A stretch of 42,128 bases of DNA from an uncultured Alphaproteobacteria bacterium (GTDB lineage: Bacteria > Pseudomonadota > Alphaproteobacteria > HIMB59 > GCA-002718135). The notes beneath the pieces are model-generated. The model was not told the DNA's origin. It did no database searches and was given only the letters and a program-made list of their open reading frames with translations. How positions within the stretch are numbered: position 1 is the first letter of the stretch; every line of letters begins with the position of its first letter. Position numbers and translations under genes: made by a program. The stretch is taken from the NCBI GenBank assembly GCA_902541435.1, contig CACBQR010000006.1:1-42128 (forward strand), read 5' to 3'. Shown piece after piece: positions 1 through 8,365 of the stretch.

Positions 1-1412
1 CCGTACTCAGAATGAACCAGAATAGAATCAATAGATAATTTATTTAATTCTTCAAAAAAAATAGTTTGTTTACGTGATTTAGATATTTGCGTATTAAAAA
101 AATAGCCAAACAAGGATTTTTCATTAATAAAAATATATTTATTAAATTTAAATGACTCTTCAATATCAAGAATAGTTAAAAGAATATTATCTGAAAGTGA
201 GTGATTAAAGTTTGTTACATTATTTAAATTTAAACTTAAATTATTCTGTAATATTTTAGATACTCTTTCTAAACTTCCTTTACTACGGCAACATATATAT
301 ATAAAATTTTCTTTAGAATTAGTTGTTAAAAATTGATTTATAAAACTAAAATCAATTTCTTTTTTAATTGATGATAAATTATGAATAATATTTACATCAA
401 TATTGATATGATTATTTTTATCAAATGTATTAAAGTAAAAATGCTCATTGTTATCTAAATATTTTTGGAAAATTTCTTTATTTAAGTAAAAAAAATCAGG
501 TGATAAAAAAAAATTTTCTTTATTATTTTTTCTGGCTAAATAAAAATCATTTATATTTTCTAATCTATTTTCAAAGATATTTTTAAATTCGTCATTTAAT
601 AGTATTTTATAGTCTTTAACATAATCAAATAATGTTTCGAGATTATCATAGAATAAAGGTAAAAACTGTTCACCACCAGATGGAATAATGTTTTCAGAAA
701 AAAGATTATAAACTTGACTATTTCTATACTCTGGAAATATTTCCCTAAAATTTTTTCTAAATAAATTAAGATTATTTTCATTAAGAATTAATTCATTAAT
801 AATATTGAACTCTAAATCACTATTTATTTCTTTTAATCTTTTTTGAGTAATTGGATCAAATTCAAAAATTGTCTCTATTTCTTCATCAAAAAAATCTATT
901 CTTATTGGCTTAGATCTATCATTTGGAAAAATATCCAGAATTGATCCTCTTACAGAAAATTCTGATTTATCACGCACTAAAGAAGTTCTTTGGAAGCCTA
1001 AGAGGACAAGGTTGTTAATTAGATCCTCAAATTTAAATTTTTGATTTTTTGAAATTTTAAAAAGTTGTGAATTAATAATTGATTTAGGAATTATTTTTTG
1101 AGTTATTGAATTAATTGTTGTGAGTATTATTCTTTTTGCGTTAGAATTTGATAAAATTTTAAGTGTTTTTAATCTTTCTATTTGAACTTCTTTTGAAGGA
1201 GAGACATTATCGTATGGAATTTGATCCCAAGATTTAAATAATAAAATTTCAACATCAGGTAATAACCATTTAATTTTTTGTTCCATGGATGATATTTCTC
1301 TTTCATCTTTTCCAATATATAAAATTGATTTATTAGAATTTTGATAGAACTGAGAAATAAAAAAGGGCTCAACATTGTGAATTGATGGACCGATTGTATT
1401 TTTATTCTTCAT
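1..1412 (-). CDS. mfd: Transcription-repair coupling factor Mfd, N-terminal part (runs off the window)
   Basis: Mfd displaces RNA polymerase stalled at DNA lesions and recruits UvrA. About 470 codons are present, from the ATG at 1412 leftwards, and the frame stays open to the window edge. The translation begins MKNKNTIGPSIHNVEPFFIS and contains SWDQIPYDNVSPSKEVQIER, the UvrB-like module signature, near residue 80. It also contains GSILDIFPNDRSKPIRIDFF, and the last codons read VHSEYG, matching the start of the RNA-polymerase-interacting domain (usually VHxEHG). The helicase motor would lie beyond base 1. The start overlaps the end of sdhE by 11 bases. The mfd-sdhE-recG neighbourhood is usual in alphaproteobacteria. 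The identity is firm, but the C-terminal two thirds cannot be checked here. Confidence 0.93.
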   Translation of the reverse strand, partial: MKNKNTIGPSIHNVEPFFISQFYQNSNKSILYIGKDEREISSMEQKIKWLLPDVEILLFKSWDQIPYDNVSPSKEVQIERLKTLKILSNSNAKRIILTTINSITQKIIPKSIINSQLFKISKNQKFKFEDLINNLVLLGFQRTSLVRDKSEFSVRGSILDIFPNDRSKPIRIDFFDEEIETIFEFDPITQKRLKEINSDLEFNIINELILNENNLNLFRKNFREIFPEYRNSQVYNLFSENIIPSGGEQFLPLFYDNLETLFDYVKDYKILLNDEFKNIFENRLENINDFYLARKNNKENFFLSPDFFYLNKEIFQKYLDNNEHFYFNTFDKNNHINIDVNIIHNLSSIKKEIDFSFINQFLTTNSKENFIYICCRSKGSLERVSKILQNNLSLNLNNVTNFNHSLSDNILLTILDIEESFKFNKYIFINEKSLFGYFFNTQISKSRKQTIFFEELNKLSIDSILVHSEY

Positions 1413-1650
1413 TAAGTATTTTATTAAATATTTCCTTAAATTCTAATGGGATAGCTACCTTAGAAGTAAGAAAATCATAAATCTCATTATCGGAGAATTG
1501 ATTAAATATCGATTTAATATCCTCAAGATCTTTTTCAGTAAATTTATCTAACTGATTTATAAAATATCTTTTGTATAAAATATCTGTCTCTTTTGTTCCA
1601 GAGTAAGAAACCCTATATTTTATTGTTTTTTTAAGTGAATTGAATGACAT
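1402..1650 (-). CDS. sdhE: SdhE, FAD assembly factor 2 for succinate dehydrogenase (DUF339)
   Basis: This 82-residue protein has the size and helical layout of SdhE/Sdh5, which promotes covalent attachment of FAD to the flavoprotein subunit of succinate dehydrogenase. The N-terminal part has KYRVSYSGTKETDILYKRY, corresponding to the family pattern R..y.s.RG..E.D..L..F. Here the usual Arg-Gly of the RGxxE motif reads Gly-Thr-Lys-Glu (SGTKETD), so the Glu and Asp are kept but the Arg is not obvious. The C-terminal acidic helices (DLEDIKSIFNQFSDNEIYDF) are typical. It lies directly upstream of mfd on the same strand and overlaps it by 11 bases. It is divergent from recG across 43 bases. Conserved position between mfd and recG supports the call. 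Confidence 0.85.
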   Translation of the reverse strand: MSFNSLKKTIKYRVSYSGTKETDILYKRYFINQLDKFTEKDLEDIKSIFNQFSDNEIYDFLTSKVAIPLEFKEIFNKILNEE

Positions 1651-1693
1651 AAAAATTGAATATAGAATATAGTTTATAATTTTATAAAAATCT

Positions 1694-3775
1694 ATGCGAC
1701 CAGAAAAATTAAACTACTTATTATCTTCTATATCTTCTCTCAAAGGAGTTGGTCCAAAGTTAGAACAAATTATTAATAAATTAGGTATATATAAGAATAT
1801 TCATTTTGTATGGAATATACCAAATAATATTCTTGAAAGAAAATTCTATGAAAATATTCATGATGCTGAGATTAATTCTTTAGTAACATTAAATTTAAAA
1901 ATAATTAAACATGAACCTTCAAGGTTTAAAAGGCAACCCTACAAAATTAAATGTATCTGTGGAGATGCGAATATTGATTTAGTGTATTTTAATGCAAGAC
2001 ATCCTATGTTGAGACAAATGCTTCCAACAAATGAAAATAGATTAATATCTGGAAAATTAGAATATTTTAGAAACACATTTCAAATAACGCACCCTACTCA
2101 TGTAAGTGCTTTAAACAATAATAAAATAATCAAAAGTAAAGAGGCAGTTTACAGTTTAACTAGTGGCCTCAATCAAAAAATAATGAATAAATTAACCGAT
2201 CAAATATTAAATAATTTACCAAATTTTAATGAATGGATAGAAAATTCAATATTAAATAAATATAAATTTAAACGATGGAGTGAAGTAGTTAAAAATCTTC
2301 ATAATCCAAGTGATAATAATATAAAAAATAAAAATTTGCTCAGAAGAAGACTAGCATTTGATGAATTATTATCTCATCAATTAGCTATAGGCATTATGAG
2401 AAATTTTAATCAAAAGAAAAGAGGTCTTAAAATTATTAGTGAAAATAAAACATTAAATAAATTTTATAGTAATTTAGATTTTCAACTCACAAATTCACAA
2501 AATAATGTAATCAAAGAAATACTTCAGGACCTAGGAAGCTCTAATCAAATGATCAGATTGTTGCAAGGAGATGTTGGCTCTGGAAAAACTATTGTTGCTT
2601 TAATATCAATGATAAAAGTATTTGAAAGTAATTTTCAATCCGCTTTAATGGTGCCTACTACAATTCTTGCATTTCAGCATTATGAAAATATTATAAATTT
2701 ATTAAAAAATTCAAAAATAAATGTGCTTGTTCTTACAGGAAAGGATAAGGGTAAGGAAAGGAAAGAAAAATTAGATCAAATTGCAAAGGGAAAAGCAGAT
2801 ATTATAATTGGGACACATGCTTTAATACAAGATACTGTAAAATTTAATAATTTAGGTTTAGCAGTTATTGATGAGCAACATAGATTTGGAGTTTATCAAA
2901 GAATGGTATTTAATCATAAAAATCATAAACCAAATATTTTAGTAATGAGTGCGACTCCCATTCCAAGAACATTAACTTTAGCAGCATATGGAGATATGAA
3001 AGAGAGTAAATTAATTGAAAAACCTTTAGGTCGTAAACCAATTATTACTAGCTCTTTATCATTAAAAAAAGAAGATCAACTTATTGATAGAATAAATGAA
3101 AAAATTAAAAATTCATCTTCTAAATTTTACTGGGTATGTCCTTTAATAGAAGAATCTGAAGAATTGGATCTAAAAGCTGCAGAGGAAAGATACAAAATTT
3201 TAAAAAAATATTTCAAAAATAAAGTTCTTTTGATGCATGGACGTTTAAGCGAAATAGAAAAAGAAGAAATAATGACAAAGTTTAAAAATGAGGATTATAA
3301 AATTTTAGTTTCAACAACAGTTATTGAAGTTGGTGTAGATATTCCTTCTGCAACCACAATTGTCATTGAACATGCGGAAAGATTTGGTTTAGCTCAACTT
3401 CATCAATTGAGGGGTCGTGTTGGTAGAAATGACATTCAATCATATTGTATACTTTTACACAAAGATAATATTGGGGAAATTTCAAAACAAAGGATTGATA
3501 TAATGAAACAAACAAATGATGGTTTTAAAATCGCTGAAGAGGATCTAAAAATAAGGGGTCCAGGAGAAATTTTAGGAAAAAAACAATCTGGCAGCCCATC
3601 TTTTTATGTAGCTGATCTTAGTTTTGATTACGATCTATTGGAGGATGCTAAAATTATGGTAGAAGATATATTATCCAAAAATCCAAAATTGGAAAATATT
3701 GAAGGAGAAAATCTTCGAAACTTATTATATCTTCAAGAGAGAGATGCAGCAATTTTAACACTGACTGCTGGATAA
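1694..3775 (+). CDS. recG: ATP-dependent DNA helicase RecG
   Basis: RecG is a superfamily 2 helicase that regresses stalled forks and processes Holliday junctions. The 693-residue length matches the family. The N-terminal wedge (OB-fold) domain covers roughly residues 1-240. The helicase follows, with Walker A GDVGSGKT at residues 292-299, the DEQH box at 393-396 followed by RFG, motif III MSATPIPRTL, and motif VI LHQLRGRVGRN. The ATG at 1694 is the first in frame and lies 43 bases from the divergent sdhE start. A TATAAT-like stretch lies just upstream (about 1674-1685) but I see no clear Shine-Dalgarno. The gene is followed after 5 bases by the cysteine-cluster gene, so the two are probably co-transcribed. 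Confidence 0.97.
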   Translation: MRPEKLNYLLSSISSLKGVGPKLEQIINKLGIYKNIHFVWNIPNNILERKFYENIHDAEINSLVTLNLKIIKHEPSRFKRQPYKIKCICGDANIDLVYFNARHPMLRQMLPTNENRLISGKLEYFRNTFQITHPTHVSALNNNKIIKSKEAVYSLTSGLNQKIMNKLTDQILNNLPNFNEWIENSILNKYKFKRWSEVVKNLHNPSDNNIKNKNLLRRRLAFDELLSHQLAIGIMRNFNQKKRGLKIISENKTLNKFYSNLDFQLTNSQNNVIKEILQDLGSSNQMIRLLQGDVGSGKTIVALISMIKVFESNFQSALMVPTTILAFQHYENIINLLKNSKINVLVLTGKDKGKERKEKLDQIAKGKADIIIGTHALIQDTVKFNNLGLAVIDEQHRFGVYQRMVFNHKNHKPNILVMSATPIPRTLTLAAYGDMKESKLIEKPLGRKPIITSSLSLKKEDQLIDRINEKIKNSSSKFYWVCPLIEESEELDLKAAEERYKILKKYFKNKVLLMHGRLSEIEKEEIMTKFKNEDYKILVSTTVIEVGVDIPSATTIVIEHAERFGLAQLHQLRGRVGRNDIQSYCILLHKDNIGEISKQRIDIMKQTNDGFKIAEEDLKIRGPGEILGKKQSGSPSFYVADLSFDYDLLEDAKIMVEDILSKNPKLENIEGENLRNLLYLQERDAAILTLTAG

Positions 3776-3780
3776 TAGTT

Positions 3781-4218
3781 ATGGATATAGAAAAAGGTAT
3801 TAGATTTGAATGCCAGGGTTCTGGAAATTGTTGTGTTTCAAGAGGTACATATGGTTTTGTTTATTTAAGTAAGAAAGATATTAAAAAATTGTCAAATGGA
3901 TTTAAAATAACAGAACAAAACTTTGTAAAAAACTATTGTCAAAAAACTGATGGTTTTATTCACTTAAAGGAACTAAAAAAAAATAATGGAAATTGCATAT
4001 TTTTGAAAGATAACAAATGCACTGTTTATAAGTCGAGACCTATACAATGTAGAACTTGGCCTTTTTGGCCTGAAAATATGAATACAAAAACTTGGAATAA
4101 CGATATTGCTAAAAATTGCCCTGGTGTAGGTAAAGGTAAAGTAAAAACGAAGAAAGAAATTTTAAAGCAAGTACAAATTGATTATGAAAATGAATTAAAT
4201 ATTAGGAATAAAAATTAA
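3781..4218 (+). CDS. YkgJ-family cysteine-cluster protein (putative zinc/iron chelating)
   Basis: The 145-residue protein has the spaced cysteines of the YkgJ/UPF0153 family: FECQGSGNCCVSRG near the N terminus, then NCIFLKDNKCTVYKSRPIQC and a late Cys in KNCPGVG. In this family the cysteines are thought to bind a metal, zinc or iron. The biochemical role is not established. The start lies 5 bases after the recG stop, so it is likely translated from the recG transcript. The stop overlaps the stop of a broken leftward ORF by a few bases. No signal peptide or membrane segment is visible, so it should be cytoplasmic. The family call is good, the function unknown. Confidence 0.85.
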   Translation: MDIEKGIRFECQGSGNCCVSRGTYGFVYLSKKDIKKLSNGFKITEQNFVKNYCQKTDGFIHLKELKKNNGNCIFLKDNKCTVYKSRPIQCRTWPFWPENMNTKTWNNDIAKNCPGVGKGKVKTKKEILKQVQIDYENELNIRNKN

Positions 4219-4397
4219 CCATCGGACTCAAATTCCATTTCTTTAAAATATCCAATATATTTATTAGTCTTTTTCTTAAGCAATATCTTTATTGTTGTTC
4301 CTTCAAGAACTACTTCAAGAATGTTATCATTTTTTCTTAAAATATCACAATTTTTCTAAATACCTGATGCAATATTTTTAATTTTTGCTTTTTTCAT
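4215..4397 (-). pseudogene. Small ORF interrupted by an in-frame TAG, 3' of tRNA-Lys
   Basis: On the minus strand an ATG at 4397 opens a 60-codon frame closed by TAA at 4217-4215. It carries one in-frame TAG at 4358-4356 (codon 14). Before the stop it reads MKKAKIKNIASGI. After it comes a 46-residue stretch including NILEVVLEGTTIKILLKKKT and ending EMEFESDG. The downstream part has regular charged and hydrophobic alternation, more protein-like than noise. I do not recognise the family. Options are a recently broken gene, a stop read through, or a shorter protein starting after the TAG from a non-ATG codon. It begins 7 bases after the tRNA's CCA end and could share its transcript. Confidence 0.4.
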
Positions 4398-4403
4398 TTT
4401 GGA

Positions 4404-4479
<76 letters not shown>

Positions 4480-4492
4480 ATCGAAATTGTAT

Positions 4493-4521
4493 TCTATATA
4501 GTTCAAATATTATAAGCGCAA
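4493..4521 (-). promoter_or_regulatory. Probable promoter of tRNA-Lys
   Basis: Reading leftwards, a TTGCGC box (4521-4516) and a TATAGA box (4498-4493) are separated by 17 bases. The -10 box ends 13 bases before the tRNA 5' end. This is the right spacing for a sigma-70-type promoter. A perfect TATAAT also occurs 16 bases further upstream and could be used instead. In such AT-rich DNA, -10-like boxes are common by chance. Confidence 0.4.
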
Positions 4522-4529
4522 GTGATTAA

Positions 4530-5021
4530 CTAAGAGTTTTTTTTATTAAGTTGCTCTAAAGTATTTTTAGAAACAAAATTTGAAACATCACCACCTAGTT
4601 TGTGGACTTCTTTAACAAAATTAGATGAAATGAAAGAGTTTTTTTCTGAAGTCATAAGAAATATTGTCTCGATATCGGGGTTGAGTTGGTAGTTCATGCC
4701 TGTCATTTGGAATTCATATTCAAAATCAGATACTGCTCTTAACCCACGTATGATACATGTGGCATTTTGATCTTTAGCAAAAGTTGTAAGTAATCCTGAT
4801 AATTCAGTAACATTAATTTTTGAATTTAGCTCATTTACAGAACTGATATCACTTTTAATAATATTAATTCTTTCTTGAACACTAAATAATGAATCTTTGT
4901 TAATATTATTCGCGACAGCGATTACTAAATTATCTACTATTCTTAATGATCTTTTAATTATGTCCATATGACCTGCAGTCATAGGATCAAAAGTACCTGG
5001 ATATATTCCAATTTTATTCAT
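4530..5021 (-). CDS. coaD: Phosphopantetheine adenylyltransferase
   Basis: CoaD transfers AMP from ATP to 4'-phosphopantetheine, the penultimate step of coenzyme A synthesis, in the cytosol. The protein begins [20 protein letters not shown], giving the nucleotidyltransferase TxGH motif at residues 15-18. It continues with [17 protein letters not shown] and the C-terminal [20 protein letters not shown]. With the ATG at 5021 it is 163 residues, the usual size. An ATG at 5024 is equally possible. Upstream codons in the same frame lie inside gyrA and encode nothing conserved. The start overlaps the gyrA stop (ATGATGAATAA), so translation is probably coupled to gyrA. The gyrA-coaD order is common in alphaproteobacteria. 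Confidence 0.96.
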   Translation of the reverse strand: MNKIGIYPGTFDPMTAGHMDIIKRSLRIVDNLVIAVANNINKDSLFSVQERINIIKSDISSVNELNSKINVTELSGLLTTFAKDQNATCIIRGLRAVSDFEYEFQMTGMNYQLNPDIETIFLMTSEKNSFISSNFVKEVHKLGGDVSNFVSKNTLEQLNKKNS

Positions 5022-7692
5022 CATTTTCGAATTCTTGTATTCTAGAAACAGAAACAATTCTATCACTTTCAGGAATCTTAAAAATACTTACACCTTTTGT
5101 TGATCTTCCAGCTATTCTAATTTGGTTTACATTTACTCTAATTATTTGACCTTTGTCACTAACAAGAATAATTTCATCGTTGTCCTTAACAACAAAACAA
5201 TCAACAACTTCACCATTTTTTTCTGATGTAATTATACCAGTTATACCTTTCCCACCTCTATTTGAAATTCTATATTCATAAGCGGATGATCTTTTTCCAA
5301 AACCCTTTGATGTAATAGCTAAAAGAAATTCTTCATTATAATTTAATTCTTCAAATCCATTTTTGAGTGATGAAGTTTCTTTTCTACTTTCGGATGCTGC
5401 CCTTAAGTATTCTTGACGAATGCTCATATCAATCACTGAATGTTTTAAAATTGCTAAAGAAATAATTGTATTGCCCTTATCTAATTTTATACCTCTGACG
5501 CCTGAAGAATTTAAACCAGAAAATAATCTTAATTTTTCAACTGGAAAACGTAAACATTTTCCATTTGATGAAGAAAGTAAAATATCATCATCTAAAGTAC
5601 AAAGCTTAACACCAATTAATTCATCTTTTTCATCAAGCTTAATAGATACTTTGCCTGAGTCCCTCAATTCTCTTTTTCCACTCTTAGCAACATCAATTAA
5701 TTTATTTTTTCTAACCATTCCATTTTTAGTTGTAAAAATAACATAAAATTTTTCCCACTGATTTTCATCTAGGGGTAATGGTAGAAAAGTCGATATTTTT
5801 TCAGAATTTTTAAATGGCAATAAATTTACTATAGGCTTTCCTCTTGCCTTTAAACTAGCTTCAGGAACATCATGAGATTTTAGAGAATAAACCTTTCCTA
5901 ATGAAGAAAAAACTAAAAGTTTAGTATGAGTATCTGCAAAGTGAATTTCTTTAACAAAATCTTCTTCTCTTGTTGACATACCAGTTTTACCTTTACCTCC
6001 TCTATTTTGAGAGCGATAATTAGATAATAGTGATCTTTTAATGTATCCATTATTAGATATAGTTAAAACTATATCTTCTTGTTGAATATATCTTAAATCA
6101 TCTACTTGCTCATATTCTTGATCAATAATCTCACTACGTCTTTCAGTTGCAAATTCTTTTTTAATTTCAGCTAATTCATTTTCTATTTCCTTTAGAAGAA
6201 TATCCCTAGAATTAAGTATAGATAGGTAATTTTTAATTTCTAAAATTAAACTTTCTAAATCTTTTTGTATATCTTCTCTTTCTAAAGCAGTTAATTTTTG
6301 TAATCTTAATTCTAAAATAGCTTTAGCCTGTGCGTCAGAAAAATTAAAAGTGTTGTTTTTTAACTCTACAGTATCATCCTCAACTGATTTAATAAAATTA
6401 AGATTTTGTTTAGATACTTTCCATTTCTTTTTAATTAATTTTTCTTTTGCTTCTTTTGTATCTTTTGAACTTTTTATTAATTCTATAATTTCATCAATAT
6501 GTTCATTAGTAACAACCAATCCAACTAAAATATGTGCTTTTTCTCTAGCTTTATTAAGGTCAAATAATGTTCTTTTTATTATTACTTCTTCTCTAAAATC
6601 TAAAAATGAAGATAAAATTTCTTTTAAATTCATTTGTTCTGGCTTTCCTTTATTTAAAGCAAGCATATTAGAGTTAAATGTCGTTTGAATTAACGTATGT
6701 TTATATAATTGATTGAGAATAATATTTGAGTCTACATCTTTTTTTAATTCTATAACAACCCTAACACCGTTTCTATCTGACTCATCTCTTAAATCTGAAA
6801 TTCCTTCAACAATTCCATTTTTTACAATTTCCGCAATCCTTTCTAATAATTTTGATTTATTAACCTGATAAGGTATTTCGTGGAGAATAATTGCTTCACG
6901 ATCCTTTTTAAAATTTTCAATACTAGTCTTTGACCTAACTACACACCCTCCTTTTCCAGTTTCAAAAGCTTCTGTTATGCCCTTTTTACCAATTATTTGA
7001 CCTCCTGTTGGAAAATCAGGGCCAAAAATATATTTTTGAAGGTCTGAGATATTACATTCTGGATTTTTAATAAGATATAAAGATGCGTCTATGACTTCTC
7101 CTAAGTTATGTGGGGCAATATTAGTCGCCATTCCAACAGCTATTCCTGATGCCCCATTAACTAAAAGATTTGGAAATTGGGAAGGCAAAACTGAGGGTTC
7201 TTTTGTTGTATCATCATAATTAGACTGAAACGCAACAGTGTTTTTATCAATATCTTCAACAAGCTTTTCGGAAACTTTAGCAAGTCGCGCTTCAGTATAC
7301 CTCATTGCTGCAGGAGGATCGCCATCTAAAGATCCAAAATTCCCTTGACCATCAACTAACTCTAATCGCATAGAAAAATCTTGTGCCATTCTAACCATAG
7401 AATTGTAAATAGCTGAGTCTCCGTGTGGATGATATTTACCCATTACATCACCCACTATTCTTGCAGATTTTTTGTATGGTTTATTAAAATTGTACCCTGA
7501 CTCACTCATAGAGTACAATATTCTTCTGTGAACTGGCTTTAAACCATCTCTACAGTCTGGAAGTGCCCTACTAACTATTACAGACATTGCGTAATCCAGG
7601 TAGGATTTTTGCATTTCTTGCTCTAAACTTACTGATGGTATATTAGTAGGTTCTTGATTGTCGTTATTTGATGTATCTATATTGTCAGGCAC
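5014..7692 (-). CDS. gyrA: DNA gyrase subunit A
   Basis: GyrA cuts and rejoins DNA and, with GyrB, introduces negative supercoils. The 892-residue protein starts with a short hydrophilic tail, then [20 protein letters not shown]. The catalytic tyrosine is Y132 in [10 protein letters not shown]. The C-terminal beta-pinwheel carries a GyrA box, QNRGGKG, with a second partial copy SNRGGKG later, which separates it from ParC. In the quinolone-binding helix the sequence is [15 protein letters not shown]. Ser93 matches E. coli Ser83, and Asn97 stands where E. coli has Asp87. It lies downstream of ssb after 142 bases with no gene, and upstream of coaD with overlapping codons. Confidence 0.97.
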   Translation of the reverse strand: MPDNIDTSNNDNQEPTNIPSVSLEQEMQKSYLDYAMSVIVSRALPDCRDGLKPVHRRILYSMSESGYNFNKPYKKSARIVGDVMGKYHPHGDSAIYNSMVRMAQDFSMRLELVDGQGNFGSLDGDPPAAMRYTEARLAKVSEKLVEDIDKNTVAFQSNYDDTTKEPSVLPSQFPNLLVNGASGIAVGMATNIAPHNLGEVIDASLYLIKNPECNISDLQKYIFGPDFPTGGQIIGKKGITEAFETGKGGCVVRSKTSIENFKKDREAIILHEIPYQVNKSKLLERIAEIVKNGIVEGISDLRDESDRNGVRVVIELKKDVDSNIILNQLYKHTLIQTTFNSNMLALNKGKPEQMNLKEILSSFLDFREEVIIKRTLFDLNKAREKAHILVGLVVTNEHIDEIIELIKSSKDTKEAKEKLIKKKWKVSKQNLNFIKSVEDDTVELKNNTFNFSDAQAKAILELRLQKLTALEREDIQKDLESLILEIKNYLSILNSRDILLKEIENELAEIKKEFATERRSEIIDQEYEQVDDLRYIQQEDIVLTISNNGYIKRSLLSNYRSQNRGGKGKTGMSTREEDFVKEIHFADTHTKLLVFSSLGKVYSLKSHDVPEASLKARGKPIVNLLPFKNSEKISTFLPLPLDENQWEKFYVIFTTKNGMVRKNKLIDVAKSGKRELRDSGKVSIKLDEKDELIGVKLCTLDDDILLSSSNGKCLRFPVEKLRLFSGLNSSGVRGIKLDKGNTIISLAILKHSVIDMSIRQEYLRAASESRKETSSLKNGFEELNYNEEFLLAITSKGFGKRSSAYEYRISNRGGKGITGIITSEKNGEVVDCFVVKDNDEIILVSDKGQIIRVNVNQIRIAGRSTKGVSIFKIPESDRIVSVSRIQEFENDE

Positions 7693-7834
7693 TAAAAAAA
7701 TCCAAGTTTTCTAAGAAAAATTAAGTATTTTTTATATCAAAAAGCATAATTTAAACCAATATAAATAAATGATTAAATTATATTAAAAAAACTATAATTT
7801 TCAGTAATTAAATGATAAAATCTAATATAAAAAT

Positions 7835-8308
7835 TTAAAAAGGTATATCTTCATCTAAATCATCAGAATCACCTGGTTGATTTCCAAAAGAATTGTCTTC
7901 AACTGGCTTAGATTGATCCATTTCTTGAGAATTATCTGATATCTGAGAATTATTATTTCTGCTGTCTAAGAGGGTTAAATTACAATTATATCCCTGTAAA
8001 ATGACCTCTGTAGTGTATCTGTCATTTCCATCTTTATCTTGCCATTTCCTAGTTTGAAGCTCTCCTTCAACGTAAATTTTAGATCCTTTTTTTACGTATT
8101 TTTCTACTATATCAACTAAGCCGTCTCCAAAAACAACAATGTTATGCCAAGATGTTTTTTCTTTTTGTTCTTGAGTATTTCTATCTTTCCATCTTTTTGA
8201 AGTTGCAATTGAAAATGAAGCCATTTTAGCTCCAGACTGCATAGACCTAACTTCAGGATCTCTTCCTAAGTTTCCTAATAAAATTGTTTTATTAACACTA
8301 CCAACCAT
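7835..8308 (-). CDS. ssb: Single-stranded DNA-binding protein
   Basis: SSB coats single-stranded DNA during replication, recombination and repair. With the ATG at 8308 the protein is 157 residues and begins MVGSVNKTILLGNLGRDPEV, the conserved OB-fold start. An ATG seven codons upstream gives MDIYRIL, which is not conserved, so I prefer 8308. The OB fold includes SIATSKRWKDR and IYVEGELQTRKWQDKDG at about residues 32-108. A disordered polar linker follows, then the acidic tip DLDEDIPF, which recruits partner proteins. It is transcribed divergently from uvrA across 57 bases, a common SSB/UvrA arrangement, and is followed by gyrA. Confidence 0.96.
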   Translation of the reverse strand: MVGSVNKTILLGNLGRDPEVRSMQSGAKMASFSIATSKRWKDRNTQEQKEKTSWHNIVVFGDGLVDIVEKYVKKGSKIYVEGELQTRKWQDKDGNDRYTTEVILQGYNCNLTLLDSRNNNSQISDNSQEMDQSKPVEDNSFGNQPGDSDDLDEDIPF

Positions 8309-8365
8309 AAGAATTCTATATATATCCATATAACATATTAAAGTTATTAGATAACACTAATATTC
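8309..8365. promoter_or_regulatory. Shared divergent promoter region between ssb and uvrA
   Basis: The 57 bases between the two start codons must hold both promoters or be partly leaderless. The stretch is almost entirely A and T, with several TATA-like runs (for example TATATATA around 8319-8326 and TATTAG near 8345). I looked for an alphaproteobacterial LexA box (GTTC-N7-GTTC or GAAC-N7-GAAC) and did not find one. Confidence 0.35.

Noticed and set aside
5420-6688. Rightward open frames inside gyrA (5420-5746 and 6350-6688), and similar antisense frames inside uvrA, secD and ribA.
   Set aside because: They are opposite-strand shadows of conserved genes, rich in Ser/Phe/Leu from reverse-complemented codons, with no recognisable motif.
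7693-7834. The 142-base gap between ssb and gyrA, examined for a regulator, small RNA or attenuator.
   Set aside because: Only AT-rich sequence with scattered TATA-like runs; no convincing hairpin with a T run, no RNA fold and no open frame of interest.
8309-8365. A LexA/SOS operator between ssb and uvrA.
   Set aside because: Neither GTTC-N7-GTTC nor GAAC-N7-GAAC, nor an E. coli CTG-type box, is present.
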